Below are positions 24,279-31,815 of a DNA stretch of 64,000 bases, piece after piece. Made by a program: the position numbers and the translations under genes. The DNA is taken from the NCBI GenBank assembly GCA_024760905.1, contig CM045746.1, positions 10,842,966 to 10,906,965 of the forward strand, in the 5' to 3' direction. The notes beneath the pieces were generated by a model that worked only from the letters and a program-made list of their open reading frames with translations, had not been told where the DNA came from and did not search any database. Every line of letters begins with the position of its first letter. Position 1 is the stretch's first letter. This DNA comes from Plotosus lineatus (lineage: Eukaryota; Chordata; Actinopteri; Siluriformes; Plotosidae).

Positions 24279-25891
24279 GCGCCATTCTATTTATAGCATT
24301 GATGTAAAATTGAATGAATAAACACCTGCATGTCTCTCTCGTCTCCTCAATCTCTTTTTGCTCCTGTTTGCTGTTGAGAACAGCACCGATGGTGTCTGCA
24401 CTTTCTGCTCCCAGCTGCAAAAAAATCCCAAAAGATATACATACTGTTCATGTATATATTGTATATTCACTACAACTGCAAAGTGGTTATGGATCTGGAC
24501 TAGTGGTCAGAAGTTCAAATCCCAGAACTACCAAGCTGCCAGTGTTGAACAAGACCTTTAACCCGCAACTGCACAACTGTATCAAGGAGATAAAATGTAA
24601 GTAATTCCGGATAATCATTTCTGTCAAAAGAAATAAAAGTAAATATTTTTCATTGTGTGTGTATATTACTGCTTCTGATTAGTGACGGGATTAACCTTTA
24701 CTATCTCCCTCTATCTTCATCATCCTTTGTGGTAAATGCGATGGGTTGCTAATCTGAAGGTCAGCAGTTCAATCCTCACTGTCACTACTGTTGGGCCCTT
24801 AACTCTCATTTGATAATTAAAAAATTATATTAATGCTAATTATAAGTCACTCTGGATAAGAGTGTATGCCAAATGCTGTAAACTGGTAGTTTTTTCTGTG
24901 TATAATGTTTTTATTATTTTAAAAATAAAATTAGGATTACTTCCTCTTTTAAAGTCTCCATGTCTCAAAATCTAACACTGATCCATCCTATTTATTTGAA
25001 ATGGTGGAATTTTCCAAAAAAGTAAAAATAATACAGCTAAAGGGCTGGCTTGAGGATTTTATTATGATTATTATTATTGTTATTATTCATTCCATACAAT
25101 ATACCAGTGCATGAGTAACCCAATGCACCAGCAATCTTCTGCCATTCAAATTGTATATTGAAAAAAGCCTGAAGGATAGATTAGTTATATATACAGTGGT
25201 ACCTCACCTTACGATAGTCCCAGAAAACGAAAATCCAGTTTATGAAAAACATTTTCCTGATGTTTTTGTCTCTGTATACGAAACAAGTTTTTACAAAACG
25301 CACCAAATGGGTCATTCAAACATTAAAATGTGCCATTCAAACAATGTGCGAGTTGCTCTCCCAACATTCTGTCCTGCTGGCCTCCCATTGGCTAGGAGGG
25401 ATGATGCAGCCTCCTCCCATTGGCTATCTTCCAACATCCTGCTCCGCTGGCCTCCCATTGGCTAGGAGGGATGACGCAGCTCCTTTGAGTAGCAGCTTGT
25501 TTCATGAGTTTTTTTGAGTGTGCTCATTAAAACTATTTTTGCTCAGGCTTTTAACCTTGCATAAACATTTGTAAGATTATAACTCTGCTAAGAAGACATG
25601 GTCAATTGAAAAAAAAATTTCAAATAATGCACGAGTTGCTCTCTCATTGACAACATCCCGTCCTGCTGGCCTCCCATTGGCTATCTCCCAACACTCTGCC
25701 CAGCTGGCCTCCCATTGGCTCGGATGGATGACTGCAGCTCCCTTGAGCAGCAGCTTGTTTCATGAGTTTTTCGAGTGTGCTTATTGCAACTTTATTTTTT
25801 GGGTCAGGCTTTTAACCTTGCATAAACATTTGTAAGATTATAACTCTGCTAAGACATGGTCAACACATGCGCGCGCGCACACACACAGACA

Positions 25892-25949
<58 letters not shown>

Positions 25950-26127
25950 ATTCCTGATGCAAGTAAACAGAAGAAGCGGGCTCGTGGCATGCAGTTGACT
26001 GATATCGCAAAGGAATATGCCCAAACCCGTCTACCATCGGTACGATATTGAAGTAGAAGGAGGCCTTAAAAGGTATGCTTTTATAATTTTAAAGGGTTTA
26101 GGGGGTAGTATTGGTAGTATTAGTATA

Positions 26128-26167
<40 letters not shown>

Positions 26168-27990
26168 TAGTCCTTCTCAAAAAATTAGCATATTGTGTTC
26201 ATTATTTTCTGTAATGTACTGATAAAAATTAAACTTCCATATAGTTTAGATTCATTACACACCAACTGAAATATTTCAGGTTTTTTATTGTTTTAATACT
26301 GATGATTTTGGCAGACAGCTCACGCAATACCATCTGTATGTGTGTATTTATATTTTATTTACATCTTATGCATTATTTTTTAATGTTTAATTGTTGTTAT
26401 AAGCATTTACAGCTTGAATATGTTTTTATTGATATTATATACACATATACTAGTCCTTCTAAAAAAAATAGCATATTGTGATAAAGTTCATTATTTTCTG
26501 CAATGTACTGATAAAAATTAAACTTTCATATATTTTAGATTCATTGCACACCAACTGAAATATTTCAGGTCTTTTATTGTTATAATACCGATGATTTGGG
26601 CATACAGCTCATGAAAACCCAAAATTCCTATCTCAAAAAATTAGCATATTCCATCCGACGTGTTTTTAATACAAAAAAGTCAACCTTCAAATAATTATGT
26701 TCAGTTATGCACTCAATACTTGGTCTGGAATCCTTTACAGAAATGACTGCTTCAATGTGGCGTGGCATGGAGGCAATCAGCCTGTGGCACTGCTGAGGTG
26801 TTATGGAGGCCCAGGGTGCTTCGATAGCGGCCTTAAGCTCATCCACAGTGTTGGGTCTGGTATCTCTCAACTTTCTCTTCACAATATCCCACAGATTCTC
26901 TATGGGGTTCAGGTCAGGAGAGTTGGCAGTCCAATTGAGCACAGTAATACCATGGTCAGTAAACCATTTAGCAGTGGTTTTGGCACTGTGAGCAGGTGCC
27001 AGGTCGTGCTGAAAAATGAAATCTTCATCTCCATAAAGCTTTTCAGCAGATGGAAGCATGAAGTGCTCCAAAATCTCCTGATAGCTAGCTGCATTGACCC
27101 TGCCCTTGATAAAACACAGTGGACCAACACCAGCATCTGACATGGCACCCCAGGCCATCACTGACTGTGAGTACTTGACACTGGACTTCAGGCATTTTGG
27201 CATTTCCTTCTCCCCAGTCTTCCTCCAGACTCTGGCACCTTGATTTCCGAATGACATGCAAAATTTGCTTTCATCCGAAAAAAGTACTTTGGACCACTGA
27301 GCAACAACAGTCAGTGCTGCTTCTCTGTAGCCCAGGTCAGGCGCTTCTGCCGCTGTTTCTGGTTCAAAAGTGGCTTGACCTGGGGAATGCGGCACCTGCA
27401 GCCCAGTCCACTGCTTCCACAGGTCCCCCAAGGTCTGGAATCGGCCCTTCTCCACATTCTTCCTCAGGGTCCGGTCACCTCTTCTGGTTGTGCAGCGTTT
27501 TCTGCCACACTTTTTCCTTCCCACAGACGTCCCACTGACGTGCCTTGATACAGCACTCTGGGAACAGCCTATTCGCTCACAGATTTCTTTCTGTATCTTA
27601 CCCTCTTGCTTGAGGGTGTCAATGATGGCCTTCTGGACAGCAGGCAGGTCGGCAGTCTTACCTATGATTGCGGTTTTGAGTAATGAACGAGACTGGGAGT
27701 TTTTAAAAGCCTCAGGAATCTTTTGCAGGTGTTTAGAGTTAATTGGTTGATTCAGATGATTCGGTGAATAGCTCGTTTAGATTACCTTTTCATGATATGC
27801 TAATTTTTTGAGATAGGAATTTTGGGTTTTCATGAGCTGTATGCCAAAATCATCGGTATTATAACAATAAAAGACCTGAAATATTTCAGTTGGTGTGCAA
27901 TGAATCTAAAATATATGAAAGTTTAATTTTTATCAGTACATTACAGAAAATAATGAACTTTATCACAATATGATAATTTTTTGAGGACTA

Positions 27991-28045
<55 letters not shown>

Positions 28046-30331
28046 GTTTCATCACTATTTCATCACATAAAATTTACATTCACAGCATTTAACAGGTGCG
28101 CTTAAGAGAGACTTACAATTATCATTTTTATACAACTTGAGCAATTGAGGGTTAAGGGCCTTGCTCAAGGGCCCAACAGTGGTGGAAATGGATGGAAAAG
28201 TCTTGATAATTAGATGAGGGTGTTACTCATAACTACAGCTAATGTGATCAGGCAGACAGGTAGGAGAATACTTGGTGTGTCATCTGGAAGGAGAGGAGAT
28301 AAAGAGACTTGATGGTGGAATGAGAAAATGCAGGAGTGTGTACAAAAGAAGAGGTTAACTAAGAAGAAGTGGGACATAGAGAGGACTGAAGAGAGTAAAT
28401 GGGAGTAAAGGGAGACACAGCGAAGGCAGCGTTGTCAAAGGCCAAACAGAGGGGATATGATGACTTGTATGCTCAATTGGAAAGTAAAGAAAGAGAAAAT
28501 GATTTATACAGGTTGGCACAGCAGAGAAATAGAGATGGGAAGGACGTGCAGCAAGTTAGAGTGATTAAGGACAGAGAGGGAAATGTATTGACTGATGACA
28601 GAAGTGTGCTGGGAAGATGGAAAGAGTACTTTGAAGAGCTGATGAATGAGGAAAATGAGAGAGAGAAAAAAAAAAGAGTAGAAGGGGTGACCATTGAGTA
28701 CCAGGAAGTAGCAAAGATTAGTAAGGGTGAAGTGAGGAGGGCATTGAAGAGGATGAAGAATGGTAAGGCAGTTGGTCCTGATGACATACTGGTGGAGGTA
28801 TGGAAGTGTCTAGAAGAGGTAGCAGTAGATTTCCTGACAAGAACATTCAACAGGGTCTTAGAGAGTGAGAGGATGCCAGAGGAATGGAGGAGACGTGACG
28901 GTGCCCATTTTTAAGAACAAGGGAGACGTGCAGAGTTGTGGCAACTACAGAGGGTTAAAGTTGATGAGCCATACGATGAAGTTATGGGAAAGAATAGTGG
29001 AAGCTAGAGGTGGAGGATTTAAAGTACTTAGGCTCAACAATCCAGAACAATGGAGAGTGTGGAAAAGAGGTGAAGAAGTGTGTGCAGGCAGGTTGGAATG
29101 CTTGGAGAAAAGTGTCCGGTGTGATGTGTGATAGGAAGGTATCGGCAAGAACGAAAGGAAAAGTGTACAAGACGGTGATGAGGCCAGCGATGTTGTATGG
29201 TTTAGAAACAGTGGCCCTGGGGAAAAGACCTGAGGCAGAGCTGGAGGTAGCAGAGATGAAAATGTTGAGGTTCTCTTTGGGAGTAACGAGGATGGATAGG
29301 ATCAGGAATGAGCACATCAGAGGGACAGCACATGTAAGACGTTTTGGAGACCAAGTCAGAGGGGCTAGATTGAGATGGTTTGGACGTGTACAGAGGAGGG
29401 ATAGTGAGTATATCGGTAGTAGGATGCTGAGGTTGGAACTACCAGGCAGAAGGCCTAGAGGAAGACCAAAGAGACGATTCACGGACGTGGTGAAGGAGGA
29501 CATGAAATTAGTTGAAGAGAAGAGAAGAAGATGCAGAGGATAGGGTGAGATGGAGGCAGATGATTCGCTGTGGCGACCCCTGATGGGAAAACCGACAGGA
29601 AAAGAAGAAGAAGAAGGTGTTACAAATGCGAGCAGAGAATTTAAGGTTACTACAGCGTGTTATACATTTTATATTATTCATTCATTTTTTTAGTTGCTTA
29701 ATCGTAGTTAGGGTCGCGGGGAGGCTGACGCCCATCTCGGCCTACTCTGGGCGAGGGTGGGGTACACCCTGAACAGCTCACCAGTCAATCACAGATCATT
29801 CATAATCACATACACACCCTAGAGATGATTTGGAACAGCCAATTAACCTACTGCTAACTCGTGCGCTTTGAGCATAATATTGAGTCTGGATAAAGCGCAA
29901 TATAAATCTATTAGATAACATAACATACTGTGCATGCTTTTGGAATGTGGGAAGAAACCGGAGTACCCGGATGATACCCACACGGGGAGAACTTGCAAAA
30001 TCCACACAGAAACGCCCGAGATGGGAATCGAACTCAGGACCTTCTCGCTGGGAGGTGGACGTGCGCCACCGTGCTGCCTTGCAGGTTATATGTATTTCAG
30101 TGTTACCCGCAAACACAACCTCATAGTTAAGCTGGGGACGGCCGCCCAGGAAGTTTTTCCAAAAAGACAACATGCATGTCTGGCCTGTTAAGATTAAAAA
30201 CCCGCTCAAAACTAGAGGGAGGACATCTTAACAGTGAATTCGCATTTTAATTTGATGGTTTTTACCTGCTGAGCAAGAAGTTGCCGTCTTAGCTTCTGTC
30301 TCTCACGAATTTCCTGTAACCGACTGTCCAT
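9671..30331 (-). CDS. mettl14: mettl14, m6A methyltransferase non-catalytic subunit (11 exons)
   Basis: METTL14 pairs with METTL3 in the nuclear m6A writer complex, where it supports RNA binding and allosterically activates METTL3. Coding exons on the minus strand: 30266-30331, 24326-24414, 23493-23580, 23322-23399, 22768-22855, 19481-19571, 19209-19350, 18993-19085, 18763-18879, 10149-10359, 9671-9963. Phases join without a gap to 451 residues (human about 456). It begins [20 protein letters not shown]. The MT-A70 domain carries EPPL (residues 191-194), the degenerate form of the catalytic DPPW motif typical of METTL14. The proposed RNA-contacting arginine pairs FRR (253-254) and VRR (296-297) are present. 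The C-terminus is an RGG-rich tail. Every intron is GT-AG except intron 5, which reads GC-AG. Introns are swollen by transposons (intron 9 is 8.4 kb, intron 1 is 5.9 kb). Residue 340 is Leu where the family usually has Arg. Confidence 0.96.
9974..10030. repeat. (CA)n microsatellite beside mettl14 exon 11
   Basis: About 28 CA units on the plus strand, hence (UG)n in the mettl14 pre-mRNA about ten bases upstream of the exon 11 acceptor. A second short TG run is at 10071-10090. Confidence 0.95.
10149..10359 (-). CDS. mettl14: mettl14 exon 10
   Basis: Encodes [20 protein letters not shown] through FGRDSTIRP, the second half of the MT-A70 fold, plus one base of the next Gly codon. The acceptor is TGCTTTCAG and the donor GTCTCT is weak. 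CLGLRR here replaces the expected CLGRRR (residue 340), consistent with a single CGG to CTG change. Confidence 0.95.
10500..11380. other. mettl14 intron 9, unique-looking part
   Basis: AT-rich intron with a C/CA run near 10520-10545. No repeat family is recognised and no exon is seen. Confidence 0.4.
11383..11486 (-). mobile_element. RTE LINE, 3'-terminal fragment
   Basis: About 100 bp of the 3' end of the RTE element in minus orientation: a CTTCTTCTTTTGGCTGTTC tail region, then the complement of GTGGCGACCCCTGAAG and of the [13 protein letters not shown] C-terminal codons. It ends where the TIR of the next element begins at 11487. Confidence 0.85.
11487..11697 (+). mobile_element. Left end of an interrupted TIR element (same family as 61729-63431)
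   Basis: Begins CAGACGCTCCCCGACTTACG after a TA and matches the left end of the complete copy at 61729 for about 200 bp (ACTATACATCCATAAATACC, AACATAACATTGTAAAATAA). Its continuation is displaced by the RTE insertion to 14393-14712 and then beyond the Tigger-like elements to about 16588-16720. Confidence 0.75.
11698..14390 (+). mobile_element. RTE-clade LINE, long copy with intact RT frame (copy R3)
   Basis: Plus-strand RTE element lacking only the start of its endonuclease. Endonuclease residues VVSAYAPQ and [20 protein letters not shown] (catalytic D/N in GADFNGH) lie at 11840-12000. That frame is broken near 12134, where the other long copy has two extra bases. The second frame (12172-14355) holds a linker and the full reverse transcriptase: [68 protein letters not shown], and finally [13 protein letters not shown]. 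It is interrupted by a single TAG at 12814-12816, where the copy at 38.9-39.0 kb has GAG. It ends in a GAAGAAG tail. In life the protein would nick target DNA and reverse-transcribe its own RNA; this copy is defective. Confidence 0.9.
14393..14712 (+). mobile_element. Displaced middle part of the interrupted TIR element
   Basis: The block containing TTGCTTAGGGTTACAAAAGT, GATCACAGAGACGACGTCTT and AACACAAGGGTGACACGC matches 62237-62340 of the full copy, although the first 200 bases here have no counterpart I could align by eye. It is followed by an AT microsatellite and the next insertion. Confidence 0.6.
14745..15970 (+). mobile_element. Tigger/pogo-like nonautonomous element, TA-flanked
   Basis: The left TIR CAGTAGGCCCTTGACTATTC and the right end GAATGTCAAGGGCTTACTG are inverted copies with few mismatches. 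Both outer flanks are TA, as for Tc1/mariner/pogo insertion. About 1.2 kb, with no transposase frame. The same family, larger and interrupted, lies at 19616-21906. TIR style (CAGTNGGCCCT) resembles Tigger-group elements. Confidence 0.75.
15971..16030. repeat. (AT)n microsatellite
   Basis: About 29 TA units between two Tigger-like elements. Such TA runs are favoured targets for TA-specific transposases, and one lies beside nearly every such element in this window (14713-14740, 17342-17358, 18148-18203). Confidence 0.95.
16040..16584 (+). mobile_element. Tigger-like nonautonomous element, 545 bp
   Basis: Starts CAGTCATCCCTTGCCGCTTC after TA and ends ATATTCAAGGGATGACTATA, an inverted match that has lost one base at the tip. 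TIR family differs from its neighbour at 14745. No coding capacity. Confidence 0.7.
16588..17345 (+). mobile_element. Remnant TIR-element DNA, composite
   Basis: 16600-16700 (AGGCACGTTCAGTCTCTCG, AACAATGGACGCAGTGTC, AACTCAAAATTTGAC) matches the 61729-63431 element across the point where that copy carries a hAT insertion, so this is an uninterrupted site. 16840-17010 recurs inverted at about 59030-59130. The end AAGTAGCGGGCTGACTGTA looks like yet another TIR terminus followed by TA. Confidence 0.55.
17359..18147 (+). mobile_element. Tigger-derived nonautonomous element, copy 1 (789 bp)
   Basis: TIRs CAGTAAAACCTCCGCTGACG and TCGTGAGCAGAGGTATCACTG pair with about four mismatches in 23; flanks are TA-rich. 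It carries a 58-codon frame (17620-17796) beginning [20 protein letters not shown], like the N-terminal CENP-B-type helix-turn-helix of Tigger transposases, but nothing of the DDE catalytic domain. A second copy, with about 20 differences by eye, is at 33009-33795. Confidence 0.85.
17620..17796 (+). pseudogene. Tigger transposase N-terminal fragment (HTH only)
   Basis: 58 residues ending [30 protein letters not shown] fits the second half of the CENP-B N-terminal helix-turn-helix (family form roughly ARQYGRSTSTICTILKNKE, from memory). The full transposase would be several hundred residues. It may be only a relic, though the frame is open in both copies. Confidence 0.7.
18148..18203. repeat. 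(AT)n microsatellite
   Basis: TA repeat running into a short CA block at the right border of the Tigger-derived element. Confidence 0.95.
18440..18515. repeat. (CA)n microsatellite
   Basis: About 38 CA units in mettl14 intron 9, preceded by a 21-base A run at about 18380-18400. Confidence 0.95.
18516..18712 (-). repeat. Second tRNA-derived SINE class, truncated
   Basis: On the minus strand: a head with the complement of GAGGCGGACATGCTAACCAC, then GTTCTCCCTGTGCTTGGC and CCTACAGTCCAAAGACATGC. This is the common fish SINE with a Lys-type tRNA-like head. Related copies are at 29680-30090, 45850-46062, 47055-47290, 52860-53100, 53755-53975 and 59680-60045. Confidence 0.7.
18763..18879 (-). CDS. 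mettl14: mettl14 exon 9
   Basis: 39 codons, [20 protein letters not shown] through [10 protein letters not shown], phase 0 at both ends. Contains the arginine pair 253-254 proposed to contact RNA. Acceptor GCTCTACAG, donor GTATGA. Confidence 0.96.
18993..19085 (-). CDS. mettl14: mettl14 exon 8
   Basis: 31 codons, [20 protein letters not shown] to LDLGRM, phase 0 at both ends. Part of the MT-A70 fold. Acceptor TCCTTCTAG, donor GTAAAT. Confidence 0.96.
19209..19350 (-). CDS. mettl14: mettl14 exon 7 (EPPL motif)
   Basis: Begins with the last base of Met167, then 47 codons [20 protein letters not shown] to [12 protein letters not shown] at 191-194 replaces the catalytic DPPW, in line with METTL14 lacking methyl-transfer activity. 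The usual pyrimidine tract before its acceptor is a (TG)n run ending TGTCAG. Donor GTGCGT. Confidence 0.96.
19481..19571 (-). CDS. mettl14: mettl14 exon 6
   Basis: Two bases completing Gly137, then 29 codons [20 protein letters not shown] to TTNTPP, and two bases of Met167. Acceptor TGGTATAG, donor GTCAGC (weak). This region joins the N-terminal helices to the methyltransferase fold. Confidence 0.95.
19700..19949 (-). mobile_element. RTE LINE 3' fragment with target-site duplication
   Basis: A 250-bp, heavily 5'-truncated RTE insertion in minus orientation (complement of the [11 protein letters not shown] region and GAA tail). It is bracketed by AGGAAGTAACGGACAT on the left and AGGAAGTAACTAACAT on the right, a plausible 16-bp target duplication with two changes. 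Insertion is inside a Tigger-like element and so younger than it. Confidence 0.85.
20583..20872 (+). repeat. Tandem duplication, two 145-bp units
   Basis: Units 20583-20727 and 20728-20872 both start TTCAGTGCCTTTCAT and end ATTGTGGTTGTTTG. They differ at only about four positions, so the duplication is recent relative to the host element. Confidence 0.9.
22016..22124 (+). repeat. Form B SINE, 3' part only
   Basis: Only the L2-type tail remains: CGTCCAGGGTGTACTACGCC, then CCCTAATTAGGATTAAGCGG and GAATGAATGAATG. Located in mettl14 intron 5. Confidence 0.8.
22250..22610 (+). repeat. Short tandem-like repeats based on AACAGCCAATYARCATCA
   Basis: A degenerate motif of about 30 bp recurs roughly ten times (AACAGCCAATCAGCATC, AACAGCCAATTAGCATCAC, AACAGCCAATAAACATCAC, and so on). 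It is an old minisatellite rather than coding sequence. Confidence 0.6.
22768..22855 (-). CDS. mettl14: mettl14 exon 5 (GC donor)
   Basis: Encodes [29 protein letters not shown] and the first base of Gly137. The boundary reads GATGTAG|GCAAGT: a GC donor in its usual strong context (AG|GCAAGT). No GT fits the reading phase of exon 6. Acceptor ATTCATTAG. Confidence 0.93.
23322..23399 (-). CDS. mettl14: mettl14 exon 4
   Basis: 26 codons, [20 protein letters not shown] to STFLK, phase 0 at both ends. Acidic N-terminal region. Acceptor GTTTTGCAG, donor GTGGGG. Confidence 0.93.
23493..23580 (-). CDS. mettl14: mettl14 exon 3
   Basis: One base completing Arg52, then [20 protein letters not shown] to VEEQR. 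SKRKC may be part of a basic nuclear-localisation-like patch, followed by acidic residues. Acceptor TCTGTGCAG, donor GTGAGT. Confidence 0.93.
23666..24006 (-). repeat. tRNA-derived SINE, RTE-type tail (form A), full length
   Basis: The clearest form A copy. Its 3' end on the minus strand reads GCTGTGGCGACCCCTGAAAA then GGGGAAAAGCCGAAAGGAAA and AGAAGA, almost base for base the RTE 3' terminus. Head and body match other SINE copies. It sits in mettl14 intron 2. Confidence 0.9.
24048..24087. repeat. Poly-A run
   Basis: About 38 uninterrupted A residues in mettl14 intron 2, with no retroposon boundary recognised on its left side. Confidence 0.95.
24202..24276. repeat. (CA)n microsatellite near mettl14 exon 2 donor
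   Basis: About 37 CA units; in the mettl14 transcript this is (UG)n beginning roughly 50 bases after the exon 2 donor. Confidence 0.95.
24326..24414 (-). CDS. mettl14: mettl14 exon 2
   Basis: [29 protein letters not shown] plus two bases of Arg52. N-terminal helical segment of METTL14. Acceptor TTTTTTGCAG, donor GTGTTT. Confidence 0.95.
24480..24900 (+). repeat. Fragments of a third tRNA-derived SINE class
   Basis: Two diverged pieces: 24490-24600 (AGAAGTTCAAATCCC, ACCAAGCTGCCAGTGTTGA) and 24720-24890 (GGTTGCTAATCTGAAGGTCA, CTGTTGGGCCCTTAAC, CTGGATAAGAGTGTATGCC AAATGCTGTAAA). A complementary piece is at 28075-28190. These are typical ostariophysan-type SINE phrases. Confidence 0.65.
25194..26090 (+). 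mobile_element. Tigger-like element, left end and internal duplication
   Basis: Starts CAGTGGTACCTCACCTTACG after TA, a Tigger-type TIR related to that of 17359. Inside, a block of about 235 bp with GCTGGCCTCCCATTGGCT and TTTAACCTTGCATAAACATT occurs twice (about 25345-25600 and 25628-25860), the second copy followed by a CA microsatellite (25900-25946). I cannot find a matching right terminus. Confidence 0.55.
26167..26332 (+). mobile_element. Solo Tc1 terminal repeat, truncated
   Basis: Starts CTAGTCCTTCTCAAAAAATT and matches the outer 165 bp of the Tc1 TIR at 26450. It stops short of the inner part. 26335-26446 is then a fragment of the CAGGGATCCCTCGC-type element (TGTATGTGTGTATTTATATT). 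It looks like the broken end of another Tc1 copy. Confidence 0.75.
26450..27991 (-). mobile_element. Tc1/mariner element with about 200-bp TIRs
   Basis: A 1.54-kb element flanked by TA on both sides. Inverted termini 26450-26652 and 27796-27991 are near identical (CTAGTCCTTCTAAAAAAAAT against the complement of TTTTTTGAGGACTAG). The second, inner run of TCAAAAAATTAGCATAT is the repeated transposase-binding-like motif of long-TIR fish Tc1 elements. It lies in mettl14 intron 1. One degenerate transposase gene is on the minus strand. Confidence 0.93.
26628..27665 (-). pseudogene. Tc1 transposase, start codon lost and internally shifted
   Basis: The frame reads [20 protein letters not shown] and [15 protein letters not shown] (paired-like helix-turn-helix), [11 protein letters not shown] (linker with AT-hook-like residues), and a DD34E catalytic domain: [33 protein letters not shown], with 34 residues between the second Asp and Glu. 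The expected initiator is ATA instead of ATG (27663-27665). Between WTGL and VAQWSKVLF the residues do not match the family, while another frame does. This implies a deletion and compensating frameshifts. The stop has drifted so that the protein runs into the TIR. It is inactive as it stands. Confidence 0.9.
27994..28036. repeat. (AT)n microsatellite
   Basis: TA repeat at the right flank of the Tc1 element, consistent with insertion into a TA-rich target. Confidence 0.95.
28231..29617 (+). mobile_element. RTE LINE with internal deletion
   Basis: Carries the linker and start of the reverse transcriptase ([17 protein letters not shown]) and the C-terminal region ([20 protein letters not shown] to [13 protein letters not shown]). 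It jumps at about 29008 from EARLR-type codons straight to the EDFKYLG region, so the catalytic FADD core is deleted. GAAGAAG tail at 29604-29617. Lies in mettl14 intron 1. Confidence 0.87.
29680..30090 (-). repeat. Second tRNA-derived SINE class, near full length
   Basis: On the minus strand, GGCAGCACGGTGGCGCACG starts the tRNA-like head, then GGTCCTGAGTTCGATTCCC (B box), CGTGTGGGTATCATCCGGG, and the tail with CCCCGCGACCCTAACTACG. Same L2-like 3' end style as form B SINEs but a different head and body. Confidence 0.8.
30266..30331 (-). CDS. mettl14: mettl14 exon 1 (start codon)
   Basis: 22 codons, [22 protein letters not shown], matching the conserved METTL14 N-terminus. ATG context ACGCAATGG has A at -3 and G at +4. 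Donor GTAAAA. The next exon is 5.9 kb away. Confidence 0.96.
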
Positions 30332-30462
30332 TGCGTTTGTTTTGCTGAAAAAAACCTTATTATTCCATAAGTCAAATGCATTAAACTTCATTCAAAACCA
30401 TCCAAGCCTGGTCGCACCATTTCTACGCCACCACCTGCTTTCTTTCTCTCGTCGCCACATGA

Positions 30463-30470
30463 TGACGTAA
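30463..30470. promoter_or_regulatory. CRE/ATF-like site upstream of mettl14
   Basis: TGACGTAA about 130 bases upstream of the mettl14 ATG, a half-consensus CRE that is common in housekeeping promoters. No TATA box is evident. Function is inferred from position and sequence only. Confidence 0.4.
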
Positions 30471-30479
30471 CCAAGCCCG

Positions 30480-31285
30480 TACCGACTGAGAGGTCGATTC
30501 AAATGTTTCCAATAAATAAATAAATACAATTCAAGCGATAAAACAGTTAAATATTTTTTTCTTGTAGATTTTTACTCAAAAAATGACCAGGGCCCCCAAT
30601 TTTTAAAAACCAAATGTAGGTAAAGTGACTGAAGTTGGGATAGCTTGAGGTGATTTCCAGAAAATTGTTGAGATTTTTGAATAAATAAACAAGGATGAAT
30701 AACGAGAACCTTCTACTTGCTTGGTTCAGAATACTGTACAACCGAGATGAACTAAACCAATCTCACAATCACACCATCTACCCTTCGGTGTAATGTTCAC
30801 ATTGTATGAAGCATTTTCTGAGATTTTGATGCAAATTTTCTGGTGCTGATGACCAACTAAAAAAAAACAATTTTAATCCAACACAAGACATTAATGAATG
30901 AGAAGGAAAAGAGGGACAGAGAAACACTGACAATTCTAATAAAAGACTGTTGTACTATTCTTTCCAAAACAATGACTGGTATCTCGTATAAATGTGCATT
31001 CACCCCTTTGACTTGGTTTGCTTGAAGTTTGTTTTTTATTTTTTCGAGGTTAATTAAATTAAAAGCTTTTCCTGCTTTGACATGTTGCCATACCAAGCCA
31101 ATAAAAATACATTTAAATGAAACAGGAACCATCATCATCAAATTGAAATAAAACACACCAAGTATATTAAAAAACTTTTTACTTCAAGTTTTCACAACAG
31201 GCATTATAAAAAAATGGATGTAAATTTATGCACAAAAATGCTATAAAATATTTTACATTCTCCAGTCAGTCATATAGCATTCTAT
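30480..31285. other. Intergenic sequence between mettl14 and the Myb/SANT-like gene
   Basis: AT-rich with no recognised repeat or exon, apart from the GC-richer upstream zone of mettl14 at its left edge. Confidence 0.4.
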
Positions 31286-31289
31286 ACAT

Positions 31290-31645
31290 AAAATCTGTCT
31301 GTCTGTCGGTCTTCCTTTCGGCTTTTTCCCTTTTACTCGGGAGTCGCCACAGCGAATCATCTGATTGGCACGTTTGATTTGGCAGAGGTTTTTATGTCGG
31401 ATGCCCTTCCTGTCACAACCCTTTTTAGCAAGGGACAGAAACACGCTGACGGCTTTGCAGCTACTCTTTACGAAAGTCAGCAATGGTTCTTTTACATGAA
31501 CCTCTCACCATAGACAGTGAGAGACATGGCCCACCTTTGATAACCCAGTTAGCTGCACTGGGGACGGGGACAGTGACAACCTTGTGGAAAGTGGGACTCG
31601 AACCCCCAATCTTTGGATCAGTGATCCAGCGCCCTATCTGCCCCC
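31290..31645 (-). repeat. tRNA-derived SINE, RTE-type tail (form A), nearly full length
   Basis: On the minus strand, head (GGGCAGATAGGGCGCTGGAT, slightly shortened at the A box) and body as in the other copies. The tail ends GCTGTGGCGACTCCCGAGTA then AAGCCGAAAGGAAGACCGAC and a CAGA repeat. Confidence 0.88.
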
Positions 31646-31815
31646 TTAAAAAACAAACAAACAAACAAACAAAAAAAAATAACAAAAAATAAATAAATAA
31701 ATAAACAAACAAAAAACCAAAACCCCCCCAAAATGTCCATAAGTACATGTGGAAAAAAATTACAATGGAAACAACAGAGTTCATTTTGGCAAAATTTGTC
31801 GATGCACAAAGGCGG

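Noticed and set aside
25950..26050. Short frame with [20 protein letters not shown] as a possible transposase helix-turn-helix
   Set aside because: Suggestive, but only about 30 residues in length and bounded by a CA repeat; too short to assign.
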